Of a stretch of DNA of 20,761 nt, positions 1-6,528 are shown in pieces (position 1 is the stretch's first letter; the number at the start of each line of letters is the position of its first letter). Location: assembly GCA_051269965.1 (NCBI GenBank), contig JBNMFK010000023.1, forward strand, positions 1-20,761. The letters are read 5' to 3'. Source of the stretch: Arcticibacterium sp051269965. Lineage in GTDB: Bacteria; Bacteroidota; Bacteroidia; Cytophagales; Spirosomataceae. A model generated the notes under the pieces. That model was given only the letters and a program-made list of their open reading frames with translations. It searched no databases and was not told the DNA's origin. Made by a program: the position numbers and the translations under genes.

Positions 1-89
1 ATAGAAATTTCCTGATTAGGCTTTATGTCTGTTGGGGAAACACATGCTCCGAAGAATAGTAAAAAAAACAGCGAAATAAGTTTTGTCAT
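1..89 (-). CDS. N-terminus of a putative lipoprotein (partial)
   Basis: The minus strand opens with ATG at 87-89 and runs off the left edge of the window, giving 29 visible codons. The N-terminus is MTKLISLFFLLFFGAC: one Lys, a hydrophobic core, then a lipobox-like FGAC. Cleavage before this Cys by lipoprotein signal peptidase would give a lipid-anchored protein beginning CVSPTDIKPNQ. The gene diverges from the metal-dependent regulator at 207. Genes beside DtxR/MntR regulators often encode metal-uptake components, so a metal-related lipoprotein is possible, but the visible residues show no family signature. The signal peptide is well supported; the function is unknown. Confidence 0.6.
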   Translation of the reverse strand, partial: MTKLISLFFLLFFGACVSPTDIKPNQEIS

Positions 90-104
90 AGTACAGTCAA
101 TAAC

Positions 105-143
105 GATTCATACATTCATAAATTATGTGAATAAGCATGAATC
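105..143. promoter_or_regulatory. Inverted repeat, candidate operator between divergent genes
   Basis: GATTCAT (105-111) and ATGAATC (137-143) are perfect 7-nt inverted arms around an imperfect inner palindrome (TTCATAA at 115-121 against TTATGTGAA at 123-131). The element lies between the divergent lipoprotein and metal-regulator genes, upstream of the regulator's -7 box. That is where an autoregulating DtxR/MntR protein could bind. The sequence does not match a classical DtxR or MntR operator closely, so this is inference from position and symmetry. Confidence 0.3.
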
Positions 144-168
144 AATTTTCATTGCGTACGAATTCATG

Positions 169-176
169 TAGTTTTG
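169..176 (+). promoter_or_regulatory. Bacteroidota -7 box (TAGTTTTG)
   Basis: TAGTTTTG is an exact match to the Bacteroidota -7 consensus TAnnTTTG. It lies 30 nt upstream of the regulator ATG at 207. A weak -33 candidate (TTTT at 146-149) sits at the expected 19-nt spacing. It would drive the regulator and the permease gene that follows. Confidence 0.5.
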
Positions 177-206
177 TTTCCGAGTTTACCCATCGAAATT
201 TAGCAT

Positions 207-860
207 ATGGCGTCGTTTACAGAAGAAAATTATTTAAAGGCAATTTATCATTTGTCTGATGGGGAGACCGTGAGCACGAATGAAATAGCTGAAGCAATAC
301 AAACAAGGGCCGCTTCTGTTACGGATATGCTAAAGAAATTGGCAGATAAAAAGTTTATAAATTATAAGAAATACCAAGGTGTAAGTTTGACCGAAAAGGG
401 AAGGAAAATAGCCCTTAGAATTATTAGAAAACACAGACTTTGGGAGGTTTTCTTGGTTGATAAGTTAGGTTTTAATTGGGATGAAATACACGATTTGGCA
501 GAACAATTAGAACATATTAACTCTCTCGAATTAACCACTAGATTAGATGGATTTCTAGGCAACCCTAAGTTTGACCCGCATGGAGACCCCATTCCTGATA
601 AGGACGGTAATTTACCAGTTGCTGCTACACATAAATTGTCCGAAGTTACTTTGAATATAGCTCTAGTAATTATGGGCGTATCTGAGGATTCAGCACCTTT
701 TTTACAACATTTGAATCACCTCGGACTAAAGCTAGGTCTTGACATCATGGTGAAAGATGTTAGTAGCTTTGACAGTTCTCTGGGTTTACTACTAGACGGA
801 CTTATCACAATTAGAATCAGTGCAGATGTGGCTCAAAATATACAAGTAGGTCTTAAGTAA
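207..860 (+). CDS. DtxR/MntR-family metal-dependent transcriptional regulator
   Basis: This is a 217-residue iron/manganese-dependent repressor. Residues 1-62 form the winged helix-turn-helix (recognition region around RAASVTDMLKKL). Residues 65-140 form the metal-binding dimerisation domain, and about 145-217 form a FeoA/SH3-like C-terminal domain, as in long DtxR-type proteins rather than short MntR. By alignment from family knowledge, E99, E102 and H103 match the MntR primary metal ligands, with Glu where DtxR has Cys102. H76, E80 and H95 match the DtxR ancillary site (H79, E83, H98). The usual N-terminal ligand (Asp8 in MntR, Met10 in DtxR) is Asn8. The ATG follows a clear -7 box. A permease gene follows after 2 nt, suggesting co-transcription. 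The family is certain; manganese rather than iron as effector is inferred. Confidence 0.92.
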   Translation: MASFTEENYLKAIYHLSDGETVSTNEIAEAIQTRAASVTDMLKKLADKKFINYKKYQGVSLTEKGRKIALRIIRKHRLWEVFLVDKLGFNWDEIHDLAEQLEHINSLELTTRLDGFLGNPKFDPHGDPIPDKDGNLPVAATHKLSEVTLNIALVIMGVSEDSAPFLQHLNHLGLKLGLDIMVKDVSSFDSSLGLLLDGLITIRISADVAQNIQVGLK

Positions 861-862
861 TC

Positions 863-1942
863 ATGAATATTTTAGATAAATACTTGATTAAAAAGTTCTT
901 GAGTACTTACGTTTTTTCGGTGTTTGTGATTGTTCTTATTGTTATTGTGATTGATTATGGGGATCATAACGATGACTTTGTAAAGAAATCGGCACCTAGC
1001 AGCGAAATTTGGCTTTCCTATTATTTAAATCTGGCACCCTATTGGGCTAATTATATTAGTCCACTCATGATCTTTATCTCTACCGTTTTTTTTACTGCTA
1101 AAATGGCGGCACATTCAGAGATTATAGCGATGCTTACGAGTGGTGTGAGTTTTAGAAGATTGATGATTCCATACAGTATCGGGGCTCTGATTGTAGGTAT
1201 GTTTTCATTTCTCATGATGGGCTGGATACTCCCAAAAGCAAATGCAAAAAGAATTGCCTTTGAAAATGAATATATCCAAGAGCGATTTTATTTCTCGGAT
1301 AGAGACTTTCATCTTACTGTGGCACCTGAGACTTATGTTTATTTTTCTAGTTATAATAACCAATCAAAAACGGCCTTTGATTTTACTATTGAGAAATTTG
1401 ATGGTATTGAAATGATTGAGAAACTGTCTGCAAGAAGGGCAGTTTGGGTAGATACACTTGAGAAGTGGCGGCTATATGATTATAAGATTAGGGATTTGGG
1501 TATTATGAAAGACGATATATTTGTAGAAAGAACATTCACGGATTCTACCATAAGTATGTTTCCTAGAGACTTTGAAAGCAATCATAGTATACATGAGACT
1601 TTTACAATAACAGACCTTAGATCTCAAATTAAGTTATTAGAAAGTAGGGGATCTGAGGGTATCGAGCCATTTAAGATTGAGCTTTATCAACGTTTTGCCA
1701 CCCCTTTTGCGGCAATTATTTTGGCATTAATGGGCTTGATTGTTTCGGCTAGAAAACGACGGGGAGGCGTAGGATTACAAATAGCAATTGGTTTTGTTTT
1801 CGCCTTCATTTATATCCTTTTCTACATCATGTCAAAAGGAATAGCAGAATCGGGTAATATGGAGCCCTTACTAGCGGTTTGGCTTCCGAATATTGTTTTT
1901 AGTTGCATTGCCTTTGTCATGTACTTTACGGTGCCTAGGTAA
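863..1942 (+). CDS. LptF/LptG-family (YjgP/YjgQ) lipopolysaccharide export permease
   Basis: The 359-residue inner-membrane protein has the LptF/LptG layout. The N-terminus MNILDKYLIKKFLSTYVF leads into three transmembrane segments (roughly 12-32, 60-80 and 100-122). A large periplasmic beta-jellyroll region spans about 125-270, and three C-terminal transmembrane segments lie at about 275-296, 303-323 and 333-357. The conserved ELYQRFATPFA stretch before the fourth segment is characteristic. LptF/G with the LptB ATPase extract lipopolysaccharide from the inner membrane and pass it to LptC and LptA. The gene starts 2 nt after the metal regulator, so translation is probably coupled. Bacteroidota usually carry two paralogues; I cannot say from this alone which one it is. 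Length is normal for the shorter form. Confidence 0.9.
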   Translation: MNILDKYLIKKFLSTYVFSVFVIVLIVIVIDYGDHNDDFVKKSAPSSEIWLSYYLNLAPYWANYISPLMIFISTVFFTAKMAAHSEIIAMLTSGVSFRRLMIPYSIGALIVGMFSFLMMGWILPKANAKRIAFENEYIQERFYFSDRDFHLTVAPETYVYFSSYNNQSKTAFDFTIEKFDGIEMIEKLSARRAVWVDTLEKWRLYDYKIRDLGIMKDDIFVERTFTDSTISMFPRDFESNHSIHETFTITDLRSQIKLLESRGSEGIEPFKIELYQRFATPFAAIILALMGLIVSARKRRGGVGLQIAIGFVFAFIYILFYIMSKGIAESGNMEPLLAVWLPNIVFSCIAFVMYFTVPR

Positions 1943-1987
1943 AGGCTTCTTCACTTCCCGTATGGGGGTTTAATTGGGATTAATCCT

Positions 1988-1995
1988 TATTTTTG
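1988..1995 (+). promoter_or_regulatory. Bacteroidota -7 box for argG (TATTTTTG)
   Basis: TATTTTTG fits TAnnTTTG and lies 27 nt upstream of the argG ATG. A perfect 10-nt palindrome, GGATTAATCC at 1977-1986, abuts it on the 5' side, where a regulator could act. No good -33 box is seen at the standard spacing. Confidence 0.45.
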
Positions 1996-2022
1996 CGGTA
2001 CGTTTAAGGAAATGAAAAATTA

Positions 2023-3222
2023 ATGAAAAAAGTAGTATTAGCTTACAGCGGTGGCCTAGACACCTCTTTTTGTGTCAAGTATTTGGGCGAAGAAAAAGGA
2101 ATGGAAGTTCATTCAGTCTTGGTAGATACGGGAGGGTTTTCAGACGAGGAGATTGCTGATATAGAGAAAAAAGCCTTTGAATTGGGTGTAAAATCGCACC
2201 ATACATCTCGCGTAGCAGACAAGTATTACCAAAACTGTATTAAATACTTGGTTTTTGGGAATGTACTTAAAAACAATACATACCCACTTTCGGTGAGTGC
2301 TGAGCGAATTTTTCAGGCCGTTGCTGTGGCGGAATATGCCAAGAGTGTTGGTGCTACCGCCATTGCTCATGGTAGTACGGGAGCGGGTAATGATCAAGTA
2401 AGGTTTGATATGGCGTTTAGAACCATTGTACCTAACGCCGAGATTATTACGCCAATTAGAGATATGAAGCTATCAAGAGAGGCTGAAATTGAGTTTTTAA
2501 AGTCAAAAGGAGTAGTAAGAGATTGGCATAAGTCTACATACTCTATCAATCAAGGCCTCTGGGGAACTTCTGTAGGAGGAAAGGAAACCTTGAATTCGTA
2601 TGATAACTTACCAGAAAATGCCTTTCCCAATCCTAGAACTGAGTCAGGGGAGGAAGAAATTAAATTAAATTTTGTCAAAGGTGAATTGAAGGGTATTAAT
2701 GGAGAAATCTTTGAGAATCCAGTCGATGCCATCAGGAAATTACATCTTTTAGCTACTCCATACGGTATAGGAAGAGATATGCATGTAGGAGATACTATCA
2801 TTGGAATTAAGGGAAGAGTGGGTTTTGAAGCTGCCGCACCATTGATTACGATTAAAGCTCATCATCTTTTAGAAAAGCATGTGCTTACCAAATGGCAGCA
2901 GTATTGGAAACAAAACCTGGCAGAATGGTACGGAATGCAGCTTCATGAAGGGCAATTTAACGATCCCGTAATGCGTGATATGGAGCAATTTTTTGCCTCT
3001 ACGCAAGGACATGTAACGGGTGAAGTAAGAGTCAAATTAGCACCCTATAGATTTGAGCTATTAGGAATTAAGTCTGATTACGATTTAATGTCTGATGCCT
3101 TTGGAAGCTATGGCGAAATGAATAATGCATGGTCTGGAGATGATGTTAGGGGCTTCTCTAAAATAGCTTCCAATCAAGTCATGATATATGAAAAAGTGAA
3201 GGAACTGGCAGAGCGGAAGTAA
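2023..3222 (+). CDS. argG: Argininosuccinate synthase
   Basis: This 399-residue enzyme condenses citrulline and aspartate with ATP to argininosuccinate, the penultimate step of arginine synthesis, in the cytoplasm. The N-terminal PP-loop ATP-binding motif SGGLDTS is at residues 9-15. The substrate-binding segment AHGSTGAGNDQVRFD and the central STYSINQGLWG and NAFP segments follow. Length is normal for the family. It has its own -7 box and a hairpin terminator 25 nt after the stop, so it appears monocistronic and is not embedded in an arg cluster within this window. Confidence 0.97.
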   Translation: MKKVVLAYSGGLDTSFCVKYLGEEKGMEVHSVLVDTGGFSDEEIADIEKKAFELGVKSHHTSRVADKYYQNCIKYLVFGNVLKNNTYPLSVSAERIFQAVAVAEYAKSVGATAIAHGSTGAGNDQVRFDMAFRTIVPNAEIITPIRDMKLSREAEIEFLKSKGVVRDWHKSTYSINQGLWGTSVGGKETLNSYDNLPENAFPNPRTESGEEEIKLNFVKGELKGINGEIFENPVDAIRKLHLLATPYGIGRDMHVGDTIIGIKGRVGFEAAAPLITIKAHHLLEKHVLTKWQQYWKQNLAEWYGMQLHEGQFNDPVMRDMEQFFASTQGHVTGEVRVKLAPYRFELLGIKSDYDLMSDAFGSYGEMNNAWSGDDVRGFSKIASNQVMIYEKVKELAERK

Positions 3223-3246
3223 GCCTCGTCAAGTATGATATTACAG

Positions 3247-3283
3247 GTTCGAGGTGTTAAAATCATCTCGAACTTTTCATTTT
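3247..3283 (+). terminator. Hairpin terminator after argG
   Basis: GTTCGAGGTG (3247-3256) pairs with CATCTCGAAC (3264-3273) across a 7-nt loop: 10 positions including one G-T. TTTT follows at once, then a second T-run after two bases. The T-rich side favours the plus strand, so it should end argG transcription. It touches the stop codon of the convergent dipeptidase gene, and there is no T-run on the other side. Confidence 0.75.
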
Positions 3284-4335
3284 AAGTGTTTCTTTAAAAA
3301 GTTGACACCATTTTGCCACATGATTCCTTCAATATTACTTTCTGTAAAACCTCTCTTTTTCAGAGCAGGAAGAAAGTTTTGAAGGTTGGCAATACTCTTA
3401 ATCTCTGTTGGCGTTTGTTCTGTTCCAAAAGCACCATCTAAGTCAGAGCCAATCATGATGTTTTTGGTGCTTCCTGCTAATTCAGCTATGTGTTTGACGT
3501 GATTAATAACACTATCAATATTAACGCCCATGCTCTCTGGTGTACTTTCGCCACGAATCCAGCCGGGCACCACCATCCAAGCATCCAAAGCCATACCTAT
3601 TACCGCGTCTCTTTCTAGAAGTAAACCAATCATTTCATCGCTAAGTTGACGGTTATGTGGGCTTAGACTTCTGCACAAATGATGACTCGCCCATACGGAG
3701 CCATTGAAAATATCAAGGGCTTGATAGAAGCACTTGTCGGATAGGTGTGTTACATCCAGAATGATTCCTAATTCTTCAATTTTCTTTAAGAGATCTTTAC
3801 CTTTCTGTGGAAGATCTCCTTCAGAATCTGTTCCAAAGGCATGTATCCCTGGTCCGTAATGAGATAGCCCAATGGCTCTCAAACCTTGAGAATGAAGTTT
3901 TTCTAAATGCTCAATGTCAATAATAGAGTCAGCTCCTTCCAGAGAAAGTATGTAGCCAATCGGCGACTTATCTTTTTCCCAATATAGGATTTGCTCGATA
4001 AGGTCTTTTTGATTTAGAATGGGCTTAAGATGCCCTGTATTTTCCATGCTCTTATACCATGCTAACTGACCTTGAATCTGAGACCAAGCTTGTTCTTGGC
4101 TGTACCAGCCGGGTATTTGAGATCCTGGTTTAACATACCTAGCTATGAGTGTGCCAACGGCCAAAGCTATGTTTCCTTTATGCATTTCAGGAAAAGAAAC
4201 GGTGGCCTTTGTTCTATCTGGCTTATCCGTCATTCCTTTTTCCCTAAGATTTAGTTCTTTTAAAGGAATTCTTAAATCTCTGTTCCATTCCATGGCGTTC
4301 ATGGAGAGGTCTAGGTGTGCGTCAAAAATTATCAT
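3277..4335 (-). CDS. Membrane dipeptidase-like zinc hydrolase (peptidase M19)
   Basis: The 352-residue protein has the renal-dipeptidase (M19) TIM-barrel pattern. The first metal pair is in DAHLDL (H7, D9), and the bridging Glu in SLEGAD (E133). H197 lies in DVTHLSD and H218 in ASHHLCRSLSPHNRQLSD, with the substrate-binding Arg nearby (R229). The catalytic Asp is in GSDLDG (D298). The family hydrolyses dipeptides, often with a D-residue, and is metal-dependent. There is no signal peptide, so the protein is probably cytoplasmic. It begins 1 nt after the mtgA stop and is the last gene of the ribBA-mtgA-dipeptidase cluster. Next to a peptidoglycan glycosyltransferase, a role in recycling cell-wall dipeptides is plausible but inferred. 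Confidence 0.93.
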   Translation of the reverse strand: MIIFDAHLDLSMNAMEWNRDLRIPLKELNLREKGMTDKPDRTKATVSFPEMHKGNIALAVGTLIARYVKPGSQIPGWYSQEQAWSQIQGQLAWYKSMENTGHLKPILNQKDLIEQILYWEKDKSPIGYILSLEGADSIIDIEHLEKLHSQGLRAIGLSHYGPGIHAFGTDSEGDLPQKGKDLLKKIEELGIILDVTHLSDKCFYQALDIFNGSVWASHHLCRSLSPHNRQLSDEMIGLLLERDAVIGMALDAWMVVPGWIRGESTPESMGVNIDSVINHVKHIAELAGSTKNIMIGSDLDGAFGTEQTPTEIKSIANLQNFLPALKKRGFTESNIEGIMWQNGVNFLKKHLK

Positions 4336-4336
4336 G

Positions 4337-5035
4337 CTATAAATTTATATTTTTAAGATAGGCAGGGCCACCCAATTGTCTGATTTGTCTTTCAATATGG
4401 GCTGTTCTTCTTAAGACATAGCTTCCTGATTTTTTAGCCTTCCATTTTCTTGGACTTGGTAAAATGGCTGCAATTCTAGCAGCTTGATTTCTGGTTAGTT
4501 TAGCCGCGGGCTTATTGAAATAAATCCGTGCAGCTGATTCCGACCCGAAAATTTGAGGTCCCATTTCGCAAACATTTAGGTACACTTCAATAATCCGTTT
4601 TTTTGACCAAAAAAGCTCTATTAAAAAAGTGAAATAGGTTTCCAAACCTTTTCTAAGCCAACTTCTTCCTTGCCAAAGAAAGACGTTTTTGGCAGTTTGC
4701 TGAGAGATTGTACTTGCACCACGTATCTTTTTTGATTTACTATTTGATGCAATAGCCCTTTTAATGGACTTCAAATCAAAGCCATTATGTTCGGGAAATA
4801 ATTGGTCTTCGCTAGCAATAACCGCCACCACCATTTCTTTTGAGATATTGCCAATAGGCTCCCAGTCATAATGGAGTTTACCACCAGAGAACCATTGCTG
4901 CGTCATGGTTAAAGTGACTGGGACTGGGACAAATTTGAAAACTAACACAGAACCAATCGTGGATACAAAAAAACCAATCGTCAGACCTAGAAGGTACTTC
5001 TTAATCTGTGACTTGATATTTTCGTCGAATCTCAT
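4337..5035 (-). CDS. mtgA: Monofunctional peptidoglycan glycosyltransferase (GT51)
   Basis: This 232-residue membrane-anchored enzyme polymerises lipid II into glycan strands on the periplasmic side. A cytoplasmic tail and one transmembrane segment (about 14-36) precede the GT51 domain. The catalytic motif ASEDQLFPEHNGFD carries Glu76. GASTISQQ is at 106-113, the KRIIEVYLNVCEMG motif at about 146-159, and IAAILPSPRKW near the end. No transpeptidase domain follows, which separates it from class A penicillin-binding proteins. It starts 15 nt after ribBA and ends 1 nt before the dipeptidase gene. Confidence 0.95.
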   Translation of the reverse strand: MRFDENIKSQIKKYLLGLTIGFFVSTIGSVLVFKFVPVPVTLTMTQQWFSGGKLHYDWEPIGNISKEMVVAVIASEDQLFPEHNGFDLKSIKRAIASNSKSKKIRGASTISQQTAKNVFLWQGRSWLRKGLETYFTFLIELFWSKKRIIEVYLNVCEMGPQIFGSESAARIYFNKPAAKLTRNQAARIAAILPSPRKWKAKKSGSYVLRRTAHIERQIRQLGGPAYLKNINL

Positions 5036-5050
5036 TTATACATTAAATCA

Positions 5051-6265
5051 TTATTCTTTTAAAATAGTATGGCCCATTTTATCTCTCTTAGTCTTGAGAT
5101 ATTCCACATTATGTTTGTTCGGGGCTATTTCAACAGGAACAGATTCAACTATTTCCAAGCCATAACCCATGAGCCCTGCTCTTTTTTTCGGATTGTTTGA
5201 AATGAGTCTAATTTTTGAAATGTTTAAGTCTCTTAAAATTTGGGCACCTACACCATAATCTCTTTGGTCTGGTTTGAAGCCCAACTCCAGATTAGCCTCC
5301 ACGGTATCTCTTCCTTGCTCTTGGAGCTTATAGGTCTTTAATTTATTTAAAAGTCCTATCCCTCGTCCCTCCTGATTCATATATAGCACAAGGCCTTTTC
5401 CTTCTTTTTCTACCATTTCCATTGATGCGTGAAGCTGTGGTCCGCAATCACATCTGCAAGAGCCAAAGATATCTCCGGTAACGCAGGAGGAATGGACTCT
5501 GACTAAAACAGGTTCTTCTTCATCCCAAGAGCCCTTTCTTAAAGCAAGGTGTACTTGATTATTATCCGTTTGTCTGTAAGCTATCAAGTCAAAATCTCCC
5601 CAATTGGTGGGCAATTGAACACCAATTTCTCTTTCTATCAGGCTTTCTTTTTCAAGACGGTATTCTATCAGAGATTTAATAGATACAAGTTTAAGGCCAA
5701 ACTTAATAGACATCTCTTTAAGCTCTGGCAGTCTGGCCATACCACCATCTTCATTCATTATTTCTATAAGTACCCCAGCAGATTTTAAACCTGCCAGTCT
5801 AGCTAAATCAATGGCAGCTTCCGTATGTCCCGCCCTCCTTAAAACACCTCCTTTGGCTGCTCTTAATGGGAAAATATGCCCCGGTCTTCCTAATTCTGAG
5901 GGTTTTGTGTTTTCGTCTGTTAGAGCAAAAATTGTTTTTGATCTATCCGAAGCAGATATACCTGTCGTGCATCCTTTGCCTAATAAGTCTACGGAAACAG
6001 TAAATGGAGTTTGATGCGATGCTGTGTTTTTGCCCACCATCATTTCTAAACCCAGTTCTTCACATCTTTCTTTGGTAAGTGGCGTACAAAGAAGCCCACG
6101 TCCCACTGTTACCATGAAATTGACAAGTTCCGGTGTTATTCTTTCAGCAGCACAAATAAAGTCCCCTTCGTTTTCGCGGTCTTCATCATCCACCACTATG
6201 ATCACTTTTCCTGCGGCTATATCGGCAATGGCCTCTTCTATACTATCAAGTTTTATTTCTTTCAT
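5051..6265 (-). CDS. ribBA: Bifunctional DHBP synthase / GTP cyclohydrolase II
   Basis: This 404-residue fusion catalyses both entry reactions of riboflavin synthesis. The N-terminal RibB domain (about 1-203) makes 3,4-dihydroxy-2-butanone 4-phosphate from ribulose 5-phosphate; it carries the acidic DDEDRENEGD motif (26-35), RPGHIFPL (127-134) and RAGHTEAAID. The C-terminal RibA domain (about 208-400) opens GTP. Its zinc Cys set is C261, C272 and C274 within HSSCVTGDIFGSCRCDCG, followed by NQEGRGIGL (297-305) and SNNPKKRAGL. Both catalytic motif sets are intact. A good -7 box lies just upstream, leaving a leader of only about 15 nt. It heads the ribBA-mtgA-dipeptidase cluster. Confidence 0.97.
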   Translation of the reverse strand: MKEIKLDSIEEAIADIAAGKVIIVVDDEDRENEGDFICAAERITPELVNFMVTVGRGLLCTPLTKERCEELGLEMMVGKNTASHQTPFTVSVDLLGKGCTTGISASDRSKTIFALTDENTKPSELGRPGHIFPLRAAKGGVLRRAGHTEAAIDLARLAGLKSAGVLIEIMNEDGGMARLPELKEMSIKFGLKLVSIKSLIEYRLEKESLIEREIGVQLPTNWGDFDLIAYRQTDNNQVHLALRKGSWDEEEPVLVRVHSSCVTGDIFGSCRCDCGPQLHASMEMVEKEGKGLVLYMNQEGRGIGLLNKLKTYKLQEQGRDTVEANLELGFKPDQRDYGVGAQILRDLNISKIRLISNNPKKRAGLMGYGLEIVESVPVEIAPNKHNVEYLKTKRDKMGHTILKE

Positions 6266-6286
6266 GAAGTGTTTATATTGTGGCTA

Positions 6287-6294
6287 CAAAGATA
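6287..6294 (-). promoter_or_regulatory. ribBA: Bacteroidota -7 box for ribBA (TATCTTTG)
   Basis: Read on the minus strand this is TATCTTTG, an exact TAnnTTTG match, 21 nt upstream of the ribBA ATG. Small inverted repeats lie just upstream (AGGC/GCCT at 6308-6320 and CCTAA/TTAGG at 6318-6331) and could hold a regulator. The implied leader is too short for an FMN riboswitch. Confidence 0.5.
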
Positions 6295-6528
6295 TGTTAC
6301 TTTTTTCAGGCCTAGTGCCTAAATGATTAGGAATGAATGAATCTATTCTTAATTAAATTTTGTCTTAAGATTTAATGTATTTCCAAGATGATTACGGCTG
6401 TCTTTTCGTTAGGACGTGCAGGTAAGTCAATAAAAAAGTAAGTCTCTTTCACAATTATTTTTTCTAGAGGGAAATATTGTTTGGGCATGGTTATTGAATA
6501 TTTTATTTTGCTTATTACAAACGTCGGG

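Noticed and set aside
1977..1986. GGATTAATCC as an arginine-repressor site
   Set aside because: It is a perfect palindrome in a sensible place but does not resemble a known ARG box enough to name it.
5811..6326. Plus-strand open frames across ribBA
   Set aside because: They are antisense to the conserved RibB domain, whose motifs are intact, and their products show no recognisable features.
6266..6480. FMN riboswitch ahead of ribBA
   Set aside because: The -7 box at 6287-6294 leaves a leader of only about 15 nt, and I see no conserved FMN-aptamer elements upstream.
6474..6482. TATTGTTTG as promoter of the T9SS protein gene
   Set aside because: It has three bases rather than two between TA and TTTG, and no -33 box at the right spacing, so I did not list it.
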